From Amylostereum areolatum (lineage: Eukaryota > Basidiomycota > Agaricomycetes > Russulales > Stereaceae): a stretch of 64,000 nt of DNA. The notes beneath the pieces were generated by a model. That model was given only the letters and a program-made list of their open reading frames with translations, was not told the DNA's origin and did no database searches. The DNA is taken from assembly GCA_012932865.1 (NCBI GenBank), contig SAXG01000062.1, forward strand, positions 186,001 to 250,000. The letters run 5' to 3'. Shown here piece by piece: positions 40,177 to 51,350 of the stretch; positions within the stretch are counted from its first letter, which is position 1, and every line of letters begins with the position of its first letter. The position numbers and the translations under genes were made by a program.

Positions 40177-41957
40177 AGAACCTGGAGCACTTCAAGGCGG
40201 CACAGAAGCTGAGCCGTCGACAGGCATGTTGGGCTCTATTCCTCACTCGATTTGACTTCTCGCTCGTTCACAAACCAGGAGTATCCCATCGCCCGGATCC
40301 AATGTCTCGACGACCCGATCACAAGGATGGTGTTGAAAACGACAACAAGGAGCGCGTCTTGCTTGACCCCAAGTACTTCCAGATACGTGCAACAAGGCCA
40401 GGAGCAGTAACCTCCCTCGGCGATGTCGAACTCCGACGATGTATCCGTGACTGCAAAACCAAGGACATCGAGGTCGTTCAAGCCCTGGATGCCATCTTAC
40501 GAAACGGACCACGTACGCTCGTCAAGAATCTCCAGGAATGGAACTACGAAGAAGGCCTAGTTCTGTTCAGGGGAAAGGTATATGTCCCTGCAGACAATGA
40601 GTTGTGACGTGACATTGTCAAAATGTACCATGAATCACCCCTGGCTGGACACCCTGGTCGGTTTAAGACCTACGAACTTGTGAGTCGCGAATACTGGTGG
40701 CCCGGCATGTCTGTCTTTGTCCGCGACTTCGTAGCAGGATGTGCAACCTGTCAGTCGACAAAGACACAGAGCAGCCGACCCCACATCAACATGATCCCGA
40801 ACGAGGTACCCGATCGACCATTCGGCGTCATCTCCACCGACTTCATTGTCGAACTCCCTGACTGCGAAGGCTATAACACCGTCAATGTCGTGGTCAATCG
40901 CCTCACCAAGATGGTGGTTACCACCCCATGCACAACAAAGATCACCAGCGATGGCATGGCCGACATCCTCTTCGACAAGGTATATCGACACTATGGCTTA
41001 GCACACAAGATCATCTCGGATTGTGGACCCCAATTTGCTGGACAGGTGATGCGTACGCTCAATGAGAAGCTCGGGATCAAGTCCACTCTCAGCACGGTGT
41101 ATCACCCCAAGACAGATGGCCAGACTGAACGTGAAAACCAGAACCTCGAACAGTTCCTGCGAGTATTCTGCAACTACCGACAAGATGACTGGGTGAAGTG
41201 GTTGCCCTTCTTCGAGTTTTCTCACAACTCTCGCACCCATGCAGCTACTGGAAAGGCTCCCTTTGAAGTCCTCTACGGCTTCCTCCCCAAGATGTACCCA
41301 TCCGTAAACCCGTCCTCAAAGGTCTCTGCAGTTGAAGAACACCTCCATCAACTTGAAGAAGTCCGACAGGAGATCAAGGCCAGCCTCACCCTTGCATCAG
41401 ACTTCATGAAGCACTACAATGGCGACACGGTCAGCAAATCAACGCAGTTTGCCATCAGAGACAAAGTATGGCTAGAAGGCAAGAATCTGAAGATGATGAG
41501 ACCAAAAGCTAAGCTCGCTGCCAAACGATTTGGACCCTTCGAGATCATTGACGTCATCAGCCCAGTCAACTACCGCTTGAAGCTGCCGAAGACGTGGTGA
41601 ATCCATCCAGTTTTCCATGCCTCATTGCTCACCGCGTACAAGGAGACAGCCACTCACGGGCCAAATTACGAACAGCCGCCACCAGATCTCATTGACGATG
41701 AAGAAGAATACAATGTTGAAGACATCATCGACTCCAAGCCGACCCATAACAAGAAAGACATTCAATACCTCGTCAAGTGGGCAGGCTATCCTGACTCCGA
41801 GAATACCTGGCTCCCTGGCTCCTCGCTCTCAAAGGTCACCGATATGATTGACGCCTTCCACAAGTGCCATCCAAATGCGCCCCGCCCTGTGCGTTCCCTC
41901 GGCATCTCCTTTGACGGTTTTCTCGCATCCACCCTTGCAGATGACATCGCGCTCTAG
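40177..41957 (+). pseudogene. Gyp-B1 pol continued: RNase H end, integrase, chromodomain
   Basis: Resumes after LTR-X with KNLEHFKAAQKLSRRQA. It carries TGA stops at 40,605-40,607 (Arg in B2) and 41,598-41,600 (Arg in B2: KTW-stop-IHPVF). In between lie the integrase zinc module, the core (with Asp-to-Asn and Arg-to-Cys changes such as ISDCGPQF), the GPY/F module and a chromodomain. It ends with a TAG after LADDIAL. The same two stops are in the copies at 48.6-50.3 and 61.1-62.9 kb, so these three are one lineage. Confidence 0.93.
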
Positions 41958-41969
41958 GCGAAAGCACGT

Positions 41970-41990
41970 CTTAAAGGGGGGGGGGGGTAA
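41970..41990 (+). promoter_or_regulatory. Polypurine tract of Gyp-B1
   Basis: TTAAA followed by 12 G and TAA sits directly before the 3' LTR. The G run varies between copies (7 in B2, 8 in B5, 10 at 61,110). Confidence 0.85.
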
Positions 41991-42400
41991 TGTCACGGAT
42001 CGCTCCATTTCTCTCTTTGTTTGCAGATCTTGTACACATGGCACATGACTTTCCTCCGCATCACATGCTCTGACGACATCACTGCCCAGACTTCTGAGCG
42101 GAACTCCGTCCCCTTATCTATGATATCATCACTCCAGACTTCTGTCCTCTGCCCCATGACTCCTTTCCTATTGTCTCCCCCCGCTCGCACTATCACATCG
42201 CATCGCACCATCCCTCCCACTTGTATATAAGGACAGTGTTTCTCTTCGCTTTCCCTTAGACTGTCTATCTCATCATATGGTACTGTAGCTTGCACTGCAC
42301 TACCCTAGACCCGGCACTCTCGAATCCATTTGTTTCCTTCGCTCCTCCCATCGTCGCGACTCAGGCGGTTCCATCGGTCTCATAAACTGTGTTTCTGACA
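41991..42400 (+). repeat. 3' LTR of Gyp-B1 (410 bp subfamily)
   Basis: TGTCACGG...TTTCTGACA, lacking the CGACGCGTCAC segment of the 423-bp type and carrying many linked differences. It is nearly identical to 60,698-61,107. Confidence 0.92.
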
Positions 42401-42763
42401 CCCTTGCTCTTCTATCCGCAGTGATTGTTATAAGTACTAACATTATAACATACAGCCCACTACCTACTTCATATCTTATAGCGTATGATACCTAGTACTC
42501 AATTCTAATGAAGTCGTTCACTTGTACAAGGCGACTGAGAAATGCCAGTCCAATAGTCACGTGGATCAGTTGTGCTTTTGCTCTAGCCTAGCATCGGTTA
42601 CAGTTCTTCAATTCCACCTTCCATGTTATCCAGCCAAAACCGTGATTCCAAGGGAAAGAATCAGCATGGAGATGTGGGCAAGTATATATTTCTACTTGTC
42701 AGATTATTGATGCTTAAAAAACTCTGTTGTCTAGCAAAAGCGGAAGATGTGAATCTTGTTGCT
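42401..42763. other. Unique spacer without a recognisable gene
   Basis: AT-richer, non-repetitive DNA between the Gyp-B1 LTR and a hAT-like element. No open frame or known motif is convincing. Confidence 0.5.
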
Positions 42764-43674
42764 AAGGAGGGACACGGGTACTCCCGCGGGTCCCGGAGGC
42801 CGACCCGCACCTGTCCCACAAAAACCCATACCCGTTCTCACAGGTCCGGGTTTGCTGCGGGTCCGGGTACTCCCATGGGAAACCCATACCCGTCTCTCCT
42901 CCACCTACCACCACCATCGTCGTTGTGACCGCGGCGGCGGCGGCGACAGCGTTGGGCCCGCCTGCACCACCCTCCACCATCCACCTGCACGCACTCGTCC
43001 ACCCGCACTCGCCGTCCACCCACCCTCGTTGTCCGCACGCCCTTGTCATCCACCCAACCTCGTCACCCACCCACCTTCGTAACCTCTCCGCCATCTGTGG
43101 CGCCCCCACCACTCGCAACACCCCGCCGACCCCACTATTTGCAATAGCCTCGCCGCCTGCAATGCCGCCACCATGCAGCACTCTCGCGAGTCATCGCGCT
43201 CCTCCTGCGGTGTACAGCGCAGTTACTGCCCCCTCGCCCTCACCACTCCCACGTGCACTCTCCCCGCTGTGGACACTCCCCCTTCTCTTAGCAACCCCAC
43301 TACCGCCGCTGCTTGCGAGTCACCGCTCGGCACTCGTGATGTGGCACCCCTTTTTTCTTGTACCCCTTTTCTGCTGTCTATGTTAGTTTGCTTACATTTT
43401 TCTACTGGCTAACCCTAACCCTACTACAAACTTTTACTTATGTTTTGGGTTTTTTTTTGTACAAAATAAGATTGAACTGAGTTGAACTAACTACATAAGA
43501 GTCGGAATAAGCAAAATAAGCAAAAGGAAGCTTCAAAAATGGCCCGGAAAAATGGACGGGTCAGCGCGGGTACCCGTGGGAGGCCCCGGGTTTCGACAGG
43601 CTAACCCACACCCGTACCCACGTAACCCGTACCCGTGACCCGCCATGGGTCAGCAGACCCGTGTCCCTGCCTAC
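42764..43674. mobile_element. Non-autonomous hAT-like element, about 0.91 kb
   Basis: TTGTTGCT (42,756-42,763) is repeated at 43,675-43,682, an 8-bp duplication of the hAT type. The ends are imperfect inverted repeats sharing AGGGACACGGGT. Both subterminal regions (42,775-42,895 and 43,555-43,660) are full of short GGGTAC/ACCCGT motifs in opposite orientations, as is usual for hAT transposase sites. The core has a CGG-type run (42,932-42,950) and Pro-rich chance frames but no transposase. Confidence 0.75.
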
Positions 43675-43781
43675 TTGTTGCTGCTTTGAATGGTTATCAT
43701 CATGAAAACCTGATAGACAACAGCCTCATATCGGAGAGGCTATTTGCTGACTACGGAATCAAGATGAGGTGTATTTGACAG

Positions 43782-44204
43782 TGTCAGAAACGCAGTTTAT
43801 GAGACCGAGGGAACCACCTAAGTCGCGACGATGGGAGGAGCAAAGGAAACAAATGGATTCGAGAGTGCCGGGTCTAGGGTAGTGAAGTGCAAGCTACAGT
43901 ACCGTATGACGAGATGGACAGTCTAGGGAAAAGGAAAGAGAAACACTGTCCTTATATACAAGTGGGGACGATGGTGCGATGTGATGTGATAGTGGTGCGA
44001 GCGGGGGGGAACAATAAGAAAGGAGTCATGGGGTAGAGGACGGAAGTCCAGATCGATGATGTTATAGATAAGGATGCGGAACCCCGCTCGGAAGTCCGGG
44101 CAATGACGTCGTTGAAGCATGTGATGCAAGGGAAAGTCATGTGCCGTGACACGTCGCGTGTACGAGGTCTGCAAACGAGGAGAGAAATGGAGCGATTCGT
44201 GACA
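43782..44204 (-). repeat. 3' LTR of Gyp-B4
   Basis: 423 bp, preceded on the sense strand by an AAAGGGGGGG-TAA purine tract (44,205-44,218). The flank outside is GACAG. Confidence 0.92.
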
Positions 44205-44231
44205 TTACCCCCCCTTTAAGATGGCTTTCGC

Positions 44232-47166
44232 CTAGAGCGCAATGTCATCTGCAAGGGTAGATGCGAGAAAACCGTCAAAGGAGATGCCGAGGGAACACAC
44301 AGGGCGGGGCGCATTTGGATGGTGTTTGTGGAAGGTGTCGATCATGTCGGTGACCTTTGAGAGCGAGGAGCGAGGGAGCCAGGTATTCTCGGAGTCAGGA
44401 TAGCCTGCCCACTTGACGAGGTACTGTATGCCTTTCTTGTTGCGGGTCGGCTTCGAGTCGATGATGTCTTCAATGTCGTATTCTTCTTCGTTGTCAATGA
44501 GGTCGGGTGGCGGTTGTTCATAGTTCGGACCATGTGCCGTTGTCTCCTTGTACGCGGTGAGCAGCGAAGCATGGAAGACCGGGTGGATTCTCCACGTCTT
44601 TGGCAGCTTCAGGCGGTAGTTCACTAGGCTAATGACATCAACGATCTTGAAGGGTCCGAATCGTTTGGCAGCGAGCTTAGCTTTTGGTCTCATCGTCTTC
44701 AGGTTTTTGCCTTTGAGCCAGACCTTGTCTCCAATGGCGAACAGTGTCGATTTGCTGACCGTGTCGCCATTGTAGTGCTTCATTAAGTCGGATGCAAGGG
44801 TGAGGCTGGCCTTGATATCCTGTCGGACTTCTTCAAGTTGACGGAGGCGTTCTTCAATTGCAGGGACTTTTGAGGACGGGTTTACGGATGGGTACATCTT
44901 GGGGAGGAAGCCGTAGAGGACTTCAAAGGGAGCCTTTCCAGTAGCTGCATGGGTGCGAGAGTTGTGAGAAAACTCGAAGAAGGGCAGCCACTTCACCCAG
45001 TCATCTTGACGGTAGTTGCAGAATACTCGCAGGAACTGCTCAAGGTTCTGGTTCTCGCGTTCGGTCTGGCCATCTGTCTGTGGGTGATACGCTGTGCTAA
45101 GGGCGGACTTGATCCCGAGCTTCTCGTTGAGTGTACACATTACCTGCCCAGCAAATTGGGGTCCACGATCTGAGATAATCTTGTCCGCCAAGCCGTAATG
45201 TCGGTATACCTTATCGAAGAGAATGTCGGCCGTGCCATCGCTAGTGATCTTTGTTGTACATGGGGTGGTAACCACCATCTTGGTGAGGCGATCAACCACG
45301 ACATTGACGGCATTATAGCCTTCGCAGTCAGGGAGCTCGACAATGAAGTCGGTAGAGATGACGCCAAATGGTTGGTTGGGTACTTCGTTTGGGATCATGT
45401 TGACGTGGGGTCGGCTGCTCTGTGTCTTTGTCGACTGGCAGGTTGCGCATCCTGCTACGAAGTCGCAGACAAAGACAGACATGCCAGGCCACCAATATTC
45501 ACCACTCACAAGTTCATAAGTCTTGAAGCGACCGGGGTGTCCAGCCAGGGGCGATTCATGGTACATTTTGACAATGTCGCGTTGCAACTCGTCGTCTGCA
45601 GGGACATATACCTTTCCTCTAAACAGGACCAGGCCTTCTTCGTAGTTCCACTCTTGAAGGTTCTTGACGAGTGTACGTGGTCCATTTCGTAAGATGGCAT
45701 CCAGAGCTTGAACAACCTCGATGTCCTTGGTCTTGCAGTCGCGGATACGTCGTCGGAGTTCGACATCGCCGAGGGAGGTTACTGCTCCTGGCCTTGTTGC
45801 ACGTATCTGGAAGTACTTGGGGTCGAGCAAGATACGCTCCTTGTTGTCATTCTCAACGCCCTGCTTGTGATCAGGTCGTCGGAACATTGGGTCTGGGCGA
45901 TGGGATACTCCTGGTTTGTGAACGAGCGCGAAGTCAAATCGAGTGAGGAATAGAGCCCAACGTGCCTGTCGGCGGCTCAGCTTCTGTGCTGTCTTGAAGT
46001 GCTCCAGGTTCTTGTGGTCTGTCCAGATTTTGACGGTGTCGGGGGTGCCTTCGAGATAGTGGTGCCAGGCTTCGAGCGCACGGATGATCGCGAGTAGCTC
46101 CTTGTCGTAGATGTTGTAATTGTGTTCCGGTTCTGATAGGGCCTTGGACAGATACGCCACTAGGTGCCAGTGGCTGTCGTCGCCTTTCTGTGAGAGTATA
46201 CCTCCAGTAGCAAAGTCCGAGGCGTCAACCTCGACGAGGTAGGGTTTCCTTGGATCAGGCATAACTAAGACAGGGGAGGAGGTGAACACAGCTTTAAGTG
46301 CGTTAAATGCCGTCTGGCATTCCGCCGACCAATTCCATGTGCAGTCCTTCTTTGTTAGGTTGAACAGAGGTCGTGCAATCTTGGAGAAATCCTTGATGAA
46401 GCGTCGGTAGAAGTTACCAAATCCGAGGAAGGATTGTACATCCTTGACCGTCCGGGGTGTCGGCCAGTCCTGGATACCAGCTACCTTGACGGGGTCCATG
46501 GCGATCTTGTCGTGTGAGATAATGAGTCCCAGGTATTCAACGGAGTCCTGCTCGAAGACATATTTCTCTGGCTTAAGGAACAGGTCATTGTCTTGTAGGT
46601 GTTGGAGAATCTGTCGCACTATGGCGCGATGTTCTTCCATAGTTTGAGTGAATACGAGGATGTTGTCCATGTATATGATGACTTTGCCCCAGTCGATGAG
46701 GTCCTTGAAAAGTTCATTCATCATTGCCTGGAATGTCGCGGGGGAGTTCATAAGCCCGAAAAACATCACCGTAGGTTCAAAGAGGCCATGATTTGTCTTG
46801 AACGCAGCCTTCCACTTGTCACCTTCCTTGATGCAGACGTTGTTGTACCCCCAGCGGACGTCCATCTTGGAGAAGATCTTTGCACCTTTGAGGCGGTCGA
46901 CAATTTCTGAGATCAGCGGCAAGGGATACTCGTTCTTGATGGTGCCCTTGTTCAGCTCTCGATAGTCCTGTACAGGCTGCAGCTTCCCATCCTTCATTTT
47001 GACAAAGAAGAACGGACTTGCCTGCGGCGACTTCGATGGGCGAATGTAGCCCTTCTTCAGGTGGTTGTCAAGGAAGGTATCGAGCTCAATCTGCTCGGAG
47101 GGGGAGAGCGGATAGATCTTGCAGGGCTTGGGTTCGAAGCCGTTCTTCATGTCAATGGCATGGTTC
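44232..47166 (-). pseudogene. pol: Gyp-B4 RT to chromodomain, RT active site mutated
   Basis: Open for 972 codons from KNGFEPKPCKIYPLSP to a TAG after LADDIAL. It covers RT, RNase H, integrase and chromodomain (EEEYDIEDIIDSK). The RT catalytic box reads YMDN instead of YMDD (second Asp changed, near 46,665), which should kill polymerase activity. The N-terminal continuation lies at 57,414-57,790 beyond the inserted composite; the join HAIDMKNG is exact across GGTTC. Confidence 0.92.
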
Positions 47167-47586
47167 TGTCACGGATCGCTCCATTTCTTTCTTCGTTTGC
47201 AGACCTTGTACACGCGACGCGTCACGGCACATGACTTTCCTTCGCATCACATGCTCCAACGACATCATTGCCCGGACTTCCGAACGGCGTTCCGCATCCT
47301 TATCTATGACATCATTGCTCCGGACTCCCGTCCTCCTCCCCATGACTCCTTTCTTATTGTTCCCCCCGCTCGCACCACTATCGCATCGCATCGCACCATC
47401 GTTCCCACTTGTATATAAGGACAGTATCCCTTTTCCCTTTTCCCTAGACTGTCCATCTCGTCATATGGTACTGTAGCGCACGTTACACTACCCTAGACCC
47501 CGGCACTCTCGAATCTATTTTCTTCTCGCTCCTCTCATCGTCGCGACTTAGGCGGTTCATCGGTCTCATAAACTGCGTTTCTGACA
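47167..47586 (+). repeat. 5' LTR (a) of Gyp-B5
   Basis: 420 bp. TATATAAGG at 47,412; TAGACTGTCCA at 47,445-47,455 matches the primer-binding site at 47,589-47,599 over 11 nt. Confidence 0.93.
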
Positions 47587-48556
47587 CCTGGACAGTCTAC
47601 CCCTACGCCTACCTCGCACCCCTCTCTCCATCTACCTCTGCCGTCTCTACAACGTTAAAAACTCCCACCACGGACCTCCCGAACGCACCGGTTTTCCTCC
47701 CGTTCAACGGAAAGCCGATCACCCCCCGCGACGATGCACCACTCCCCTACCCTTGGTCCGACGCCGTCACCGTCAACTGCCTCGTCCCCGTACAGAACCT
47801 CTGCAAGAAAGATCCCTGGACCGCGCACGGCCTCAACTTCCGCATCTTCGAGTGGAGGTGGCACAAGGATCACGGTACTGTCATCCTCGCCCTATACGTC
47901 CGGATCACTACGTGCATCAACGTAGATCTCGAACGCCTTGAATTCACCCTCCACGCCCCCACCTACCACACGTACCTCATCCAGAATGCCCCCAACCCGA
48001 TCCTCCAAACCAGTTTCACCTCCGTCTCCCAGCTTAACCGCTGGACCCCTGAATCTACCCCGCCACCAGTCCTCCGTCCCACCATCAAGGGTAAGACCCT
48101 TCGTCGCCACCACCATGAACACAAGATCCGCCAGGCAGTAAAAGCCGGCTACCTCACCAAGAAACTCCTCGGCCGTCGCCCCATCGCGGCGGACTTCTTC
48201 TAGACCATCATCACGTCCTCCACAGCCCCTCGTCCCCCCACTCCGAACCTCCCCCCAGGCGTTTTTCGAGACTACTGTCCCGAAGAATACTATATCCTCA
48301 CCTCACAGCAGACTAAGGAATCCATATGTTGGCTGCACGACGAACCAAACCGGCAACGTCGAGACTGGTACTTCGACGACCGCGACGAACAACCCTACGT
48401 CGAAGAATCGGATTTTGCCACCGCGGCGGACGTTCTACAGCGCTTCCTGAACCCCCCTCCGACCAACTCGCCCCCACCCCGTCGACGTACTGTAATCGAA
48501 GTCCCAGAAGGGATCAACCACAACGACACAACTGGGAAGTGGTATGCCTATAGACG
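47587..48556 (+). pseudogene. Gyp-B5 leader and truncated Gag N-terminus
   Basis: Same leader ORF as B2, with the TAG after AADFF (48,201-48,203), continuing to KWYAYR. There it stops abruptly at a non-homologous junction (TAGACGG/GGGCGGGG) with only 2 bp of shared sequence. Confidence 0.85.
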
Positions 48557-50310
48557 GGGCGGGGCGCATTTGGATGGCACTTGTGGAAGGCGTCAATCAT
48601 ATCGGTGACCTTTGAGAGCGAGGAGCCAGGGAGCCAGGTATTCTCGGAGTCAGGATAGCCTGCCCACTTGACGAGGTATTGAATGTCTTTCTTGTTATGG
48701 GTCGGCTTGGAGTCGATGATGTCTTCAACATTGTATTCTTCTTCATCGTCAATGAGATCTGGTGGCGGCTGTTCGTAATTTGGCCCGTGAGTGGCTGTCT
48801 CCTTGTACGCGGTGAGCAATGAGGCATGGAAAACTGGATGGATTCACCACGTCTTCGGCAGCTTCAAGCGGTAGTTGACTGGGCTGATGACGTCAATGAT
48901 CTCGAAGGGTCCAAATCGTTTGGCAGCGAGCTTAGCTTTTGGTCTCATCATCTTCAGATTCTTGCCTTCTAGCCATACTTTGTCTCTGATGGCAAACTGC
49001 GTTGATTTGCTGACCGTGTCGCCATTGTAGTGCTTCATGAAGTCTGATGCAAGGGTGAGGCTGGCCTTGATCTCCTGTCGGACTTCTTCAAGTTGATGGA
49101 GGTGTTCTTCAACTGCAGAGACCTTTGAGGACGGGTTTACGGATGGGTACATCTTGGGGAGGAAGCCGTAGAGGACTTCAAAGGGAGCCTTTCCAGTAGC
49201 TGCATGGGTGCGAGAGTTGTGAGAAAACTCGAAGAAGGGCAACCACTTCACCCAGTCATCTTGTCGGTAGTTGCAGAATACTCGCAGGAACTGTTCGAGG
49301 TTCTGGTTTTCACGTTCAGTCTGGCCATCTGTCTTGGGGTGATACACCGTGCTGAGAGTGGACTTGATCCCGAGCTTCTCATTGAGCGTACGCATCACCT
49401 GTCCAGCAAATTGGGGTCCACAATCCGAGATGATCTTGTGTGCTAAGCCATAGTGTCGATATACCTTGTCGAAGAGGATGTCGGCCATGCCATCGCTGGT
49501 GATCTTTGTTGTGCATGGGGTGGTAACCACCATCTTGGTGAGGCGATTGACCACGACATTGACGGTGTTATAGCCTTCGCAGTCAGGGAGTTCGACAATG
49601 AAGTCGGTGGAGATGACGCCGAATGGTCGATCGGGTACCTCGTTCGGGATCATGTTGATGTGGGGTCGGCTGCTCTGTGTCTTTGTCGACTGACAGGTTG
49701 CACATCCTGCTACGAAGTCGCGGACAAAGACAGACATGCCGGGCCACCAGTATTCGCGACTCACAAGTTCGTAGGTCTTAAACCGACCAGGGTGTCCAGC
49801 CAGGGGTGATTCATGGTACATTTTGACAATGTCACGTCACAACTCATTGTCTGCAGGGACATATACCTTTCCCCTGAACAGAACTAGGCCTTCTTCGTAG
49901 TTCCATTCCTGGAGATTCTTGACGAGCGTACGTGGTCCGTTTCGTAAGATGGCATCCAGGGCTTGAACGACCTCGATGTCCTTGGTTTTGCAGTCACGGA
50001 TACATCGTCGGAGTTCGACATCGCCGAGGGAGGTTACTGCTCCTGGCCTTGTTGCACGTATCTGGAAGTACTTGGGGTCAAGCAAGACGCGCTCCTTGTT
50101 GTCGTTTTCAACACCATCCTTGTGATCGGGTCGTCGAGACATTGGATCCGGGCGATGGGATACTCCTGGTTTGTGAACGAGCGAGAAGTCAAATCGAGTG
50201 AGGAATAGAGCCCAACATGCCTGTCGACGGCTCAGCTTCTGTGCCGCCTTGAAGTGCTCCAGGTTCTTGTCAGCAACGACTAGTGCGACAGCACCAAGTT
50301 ACGACAAAGC
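48557..50310 (-). pseudogene. Inverted fragment of Gyp-B1 pol with part of LTR-X
   Basis: Reverse complement of 40,134-41,887: chromodomain, integrase and RNase H end with the same two TGA stops as B1, then the GTTCT duplication (50,263-50,267) and the first 43 bp of LTR-X (50,268-50,310) up to AAAGC, the B2 insertion site. No frame is functional. Confidence 0.93.
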
Positions 50311-50733
50311 TGTCACGGATCGCTCCATTTCTTTCTTCGTTTGCAGACCTTGTACACGCGACGCGTCACGGCACATGACTTTCCTTCGCATCACATGCTC
50401 CAACGACGTCACTGCCCGGACTTCCGAACGGTGTTCCGCATCCTTATCTATGACATCATTGCTCCGGACTCCCGCCCTCCTCCCCATGACTCCTTTCTTA
50501 TTGTTCCCCCCGCTCGCACCACTATCGCATCGCATCGCACCATCGTTCCCACTTGTATATAAGGACAGTATCCCTTTTCCCTTTTCCTCAGACTGTCCAT
50601 CTCGTCATACGGTACTGTAGCGCACGTTGCACTACCCTAGGCCTGACACTCTCAAATCCATCTGTTCTCTCTTGCTCCTCCCATCGTTGCGACTTAGGCG
50701 GTTCCATCGGTCTCATAAACTGCGTTTCTGACA
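50311..50733 (+). repeat. B2-type LTR (b) inside the B5 composite
   Basis: A 423-bp copy carrying the B2 variants. Left flank AAAGC belongs to LTR-X; it acts as 5' LTR for the following gag-pol. Primer-binding site at 50,736-50,746. Confidence 0.93.
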
Positions 50734-51350
50734 CCTGGACAGTCTACCCCTACGCCTACCTCGCACCCCTCTCTCCATCTACCTCTGCCGTCTCTACGAC
50801 GTTAAAAACTCCCACCACGGACCTCCCGAACGCACCGGTTTTCCTCCCGTTCAACGGAAAGCCGATCACCCCCCGCGACGACGCACCACTCCCCTACCCT
50901 TGGTCCGACGCCGTCACCGTCAACTGCCTCTTCCCCGTACAGAACCTCTGCAAGAAAGATCCCTGGACCGCGCACGGCCTCAACTTCCGCATCTTCGAGT
51001 GGAGGTGGCACAAGGATCACGGTACTGTCGTCCTCGCCCTATACGTCCGGATCACTACGTGCATCAACATAGATCTCGAACGCCTTGAATTCACCCTCCA
51101 CGCCCCCACCTACCACACATACCTCATCCAGGACGCCCCCAACCCGATCCTCCAAACCAGTTTCACCTCCGTCTCCCAGTTTAACCGCCGGACCCCCGAA
51201 TCCACCCCGCCACCAGTCCTCCGTCCCACCATCAAGGGTAAGACCCTTCGTCGCCGCCACCACGAACATAAGATCCGCCAGGCAGTAAAAGCCGGCTACC
51301 TCACCAAGAAACTCCTCGGCCGTCGCCCCATCGCGGCGGACTTCTTCTAG
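50734..51350 (+). CDS. Leader ORF of the B3 segment
   Basis: Identical by eye to the B2 leader ORF. It ends at TAG 51,348-51,350, which lies in frame with the following gag. No ATG in the leader part opens it. Confidence 0.5.

Larger units (their letters stand above)
27667..42400 (+). mobile_element. Gyp-B1: chromovirus with nested LTR-X and Gyp-B2
   Basis: It has a 5' LTR at 27,667-28,089, leader and gag 28,107-30,237, and pol 30,350-32,614. A nested block at 32,615-40,176 follows. Pol then resumes at 40,177-41,957 and ends in a purine tract and a 3' LTR (41,991-42,400). The pol halves join exactly across the nested block through its AGAAC duplication. The outer flanks do not match (GGAGC left, CCCTT right), and the LTRs are from different subfamilies (423 vs 410 bp with many differences). 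At least one LTR has therefore been exchanged by recombination. The element has stops and frameshifts in leader, gag and pol. Confidence 0.9.

Noticed and set aside
27667..42400. Treating Gyp-B1 as a simple element with a matching LTR pair
   Set aside because: The LTRs are 423 and 410 bp with many linked differences, and GGAGC and CCCTT do not match, so LTR exchange must have happened.
42932..42950. CGG-repeat region as a coding alanine/proline protein (several ORFs 42,756-43,386)
   Set aside because: All three forward frames are open at once over low-complexity sequence inside a transposon-like unit.
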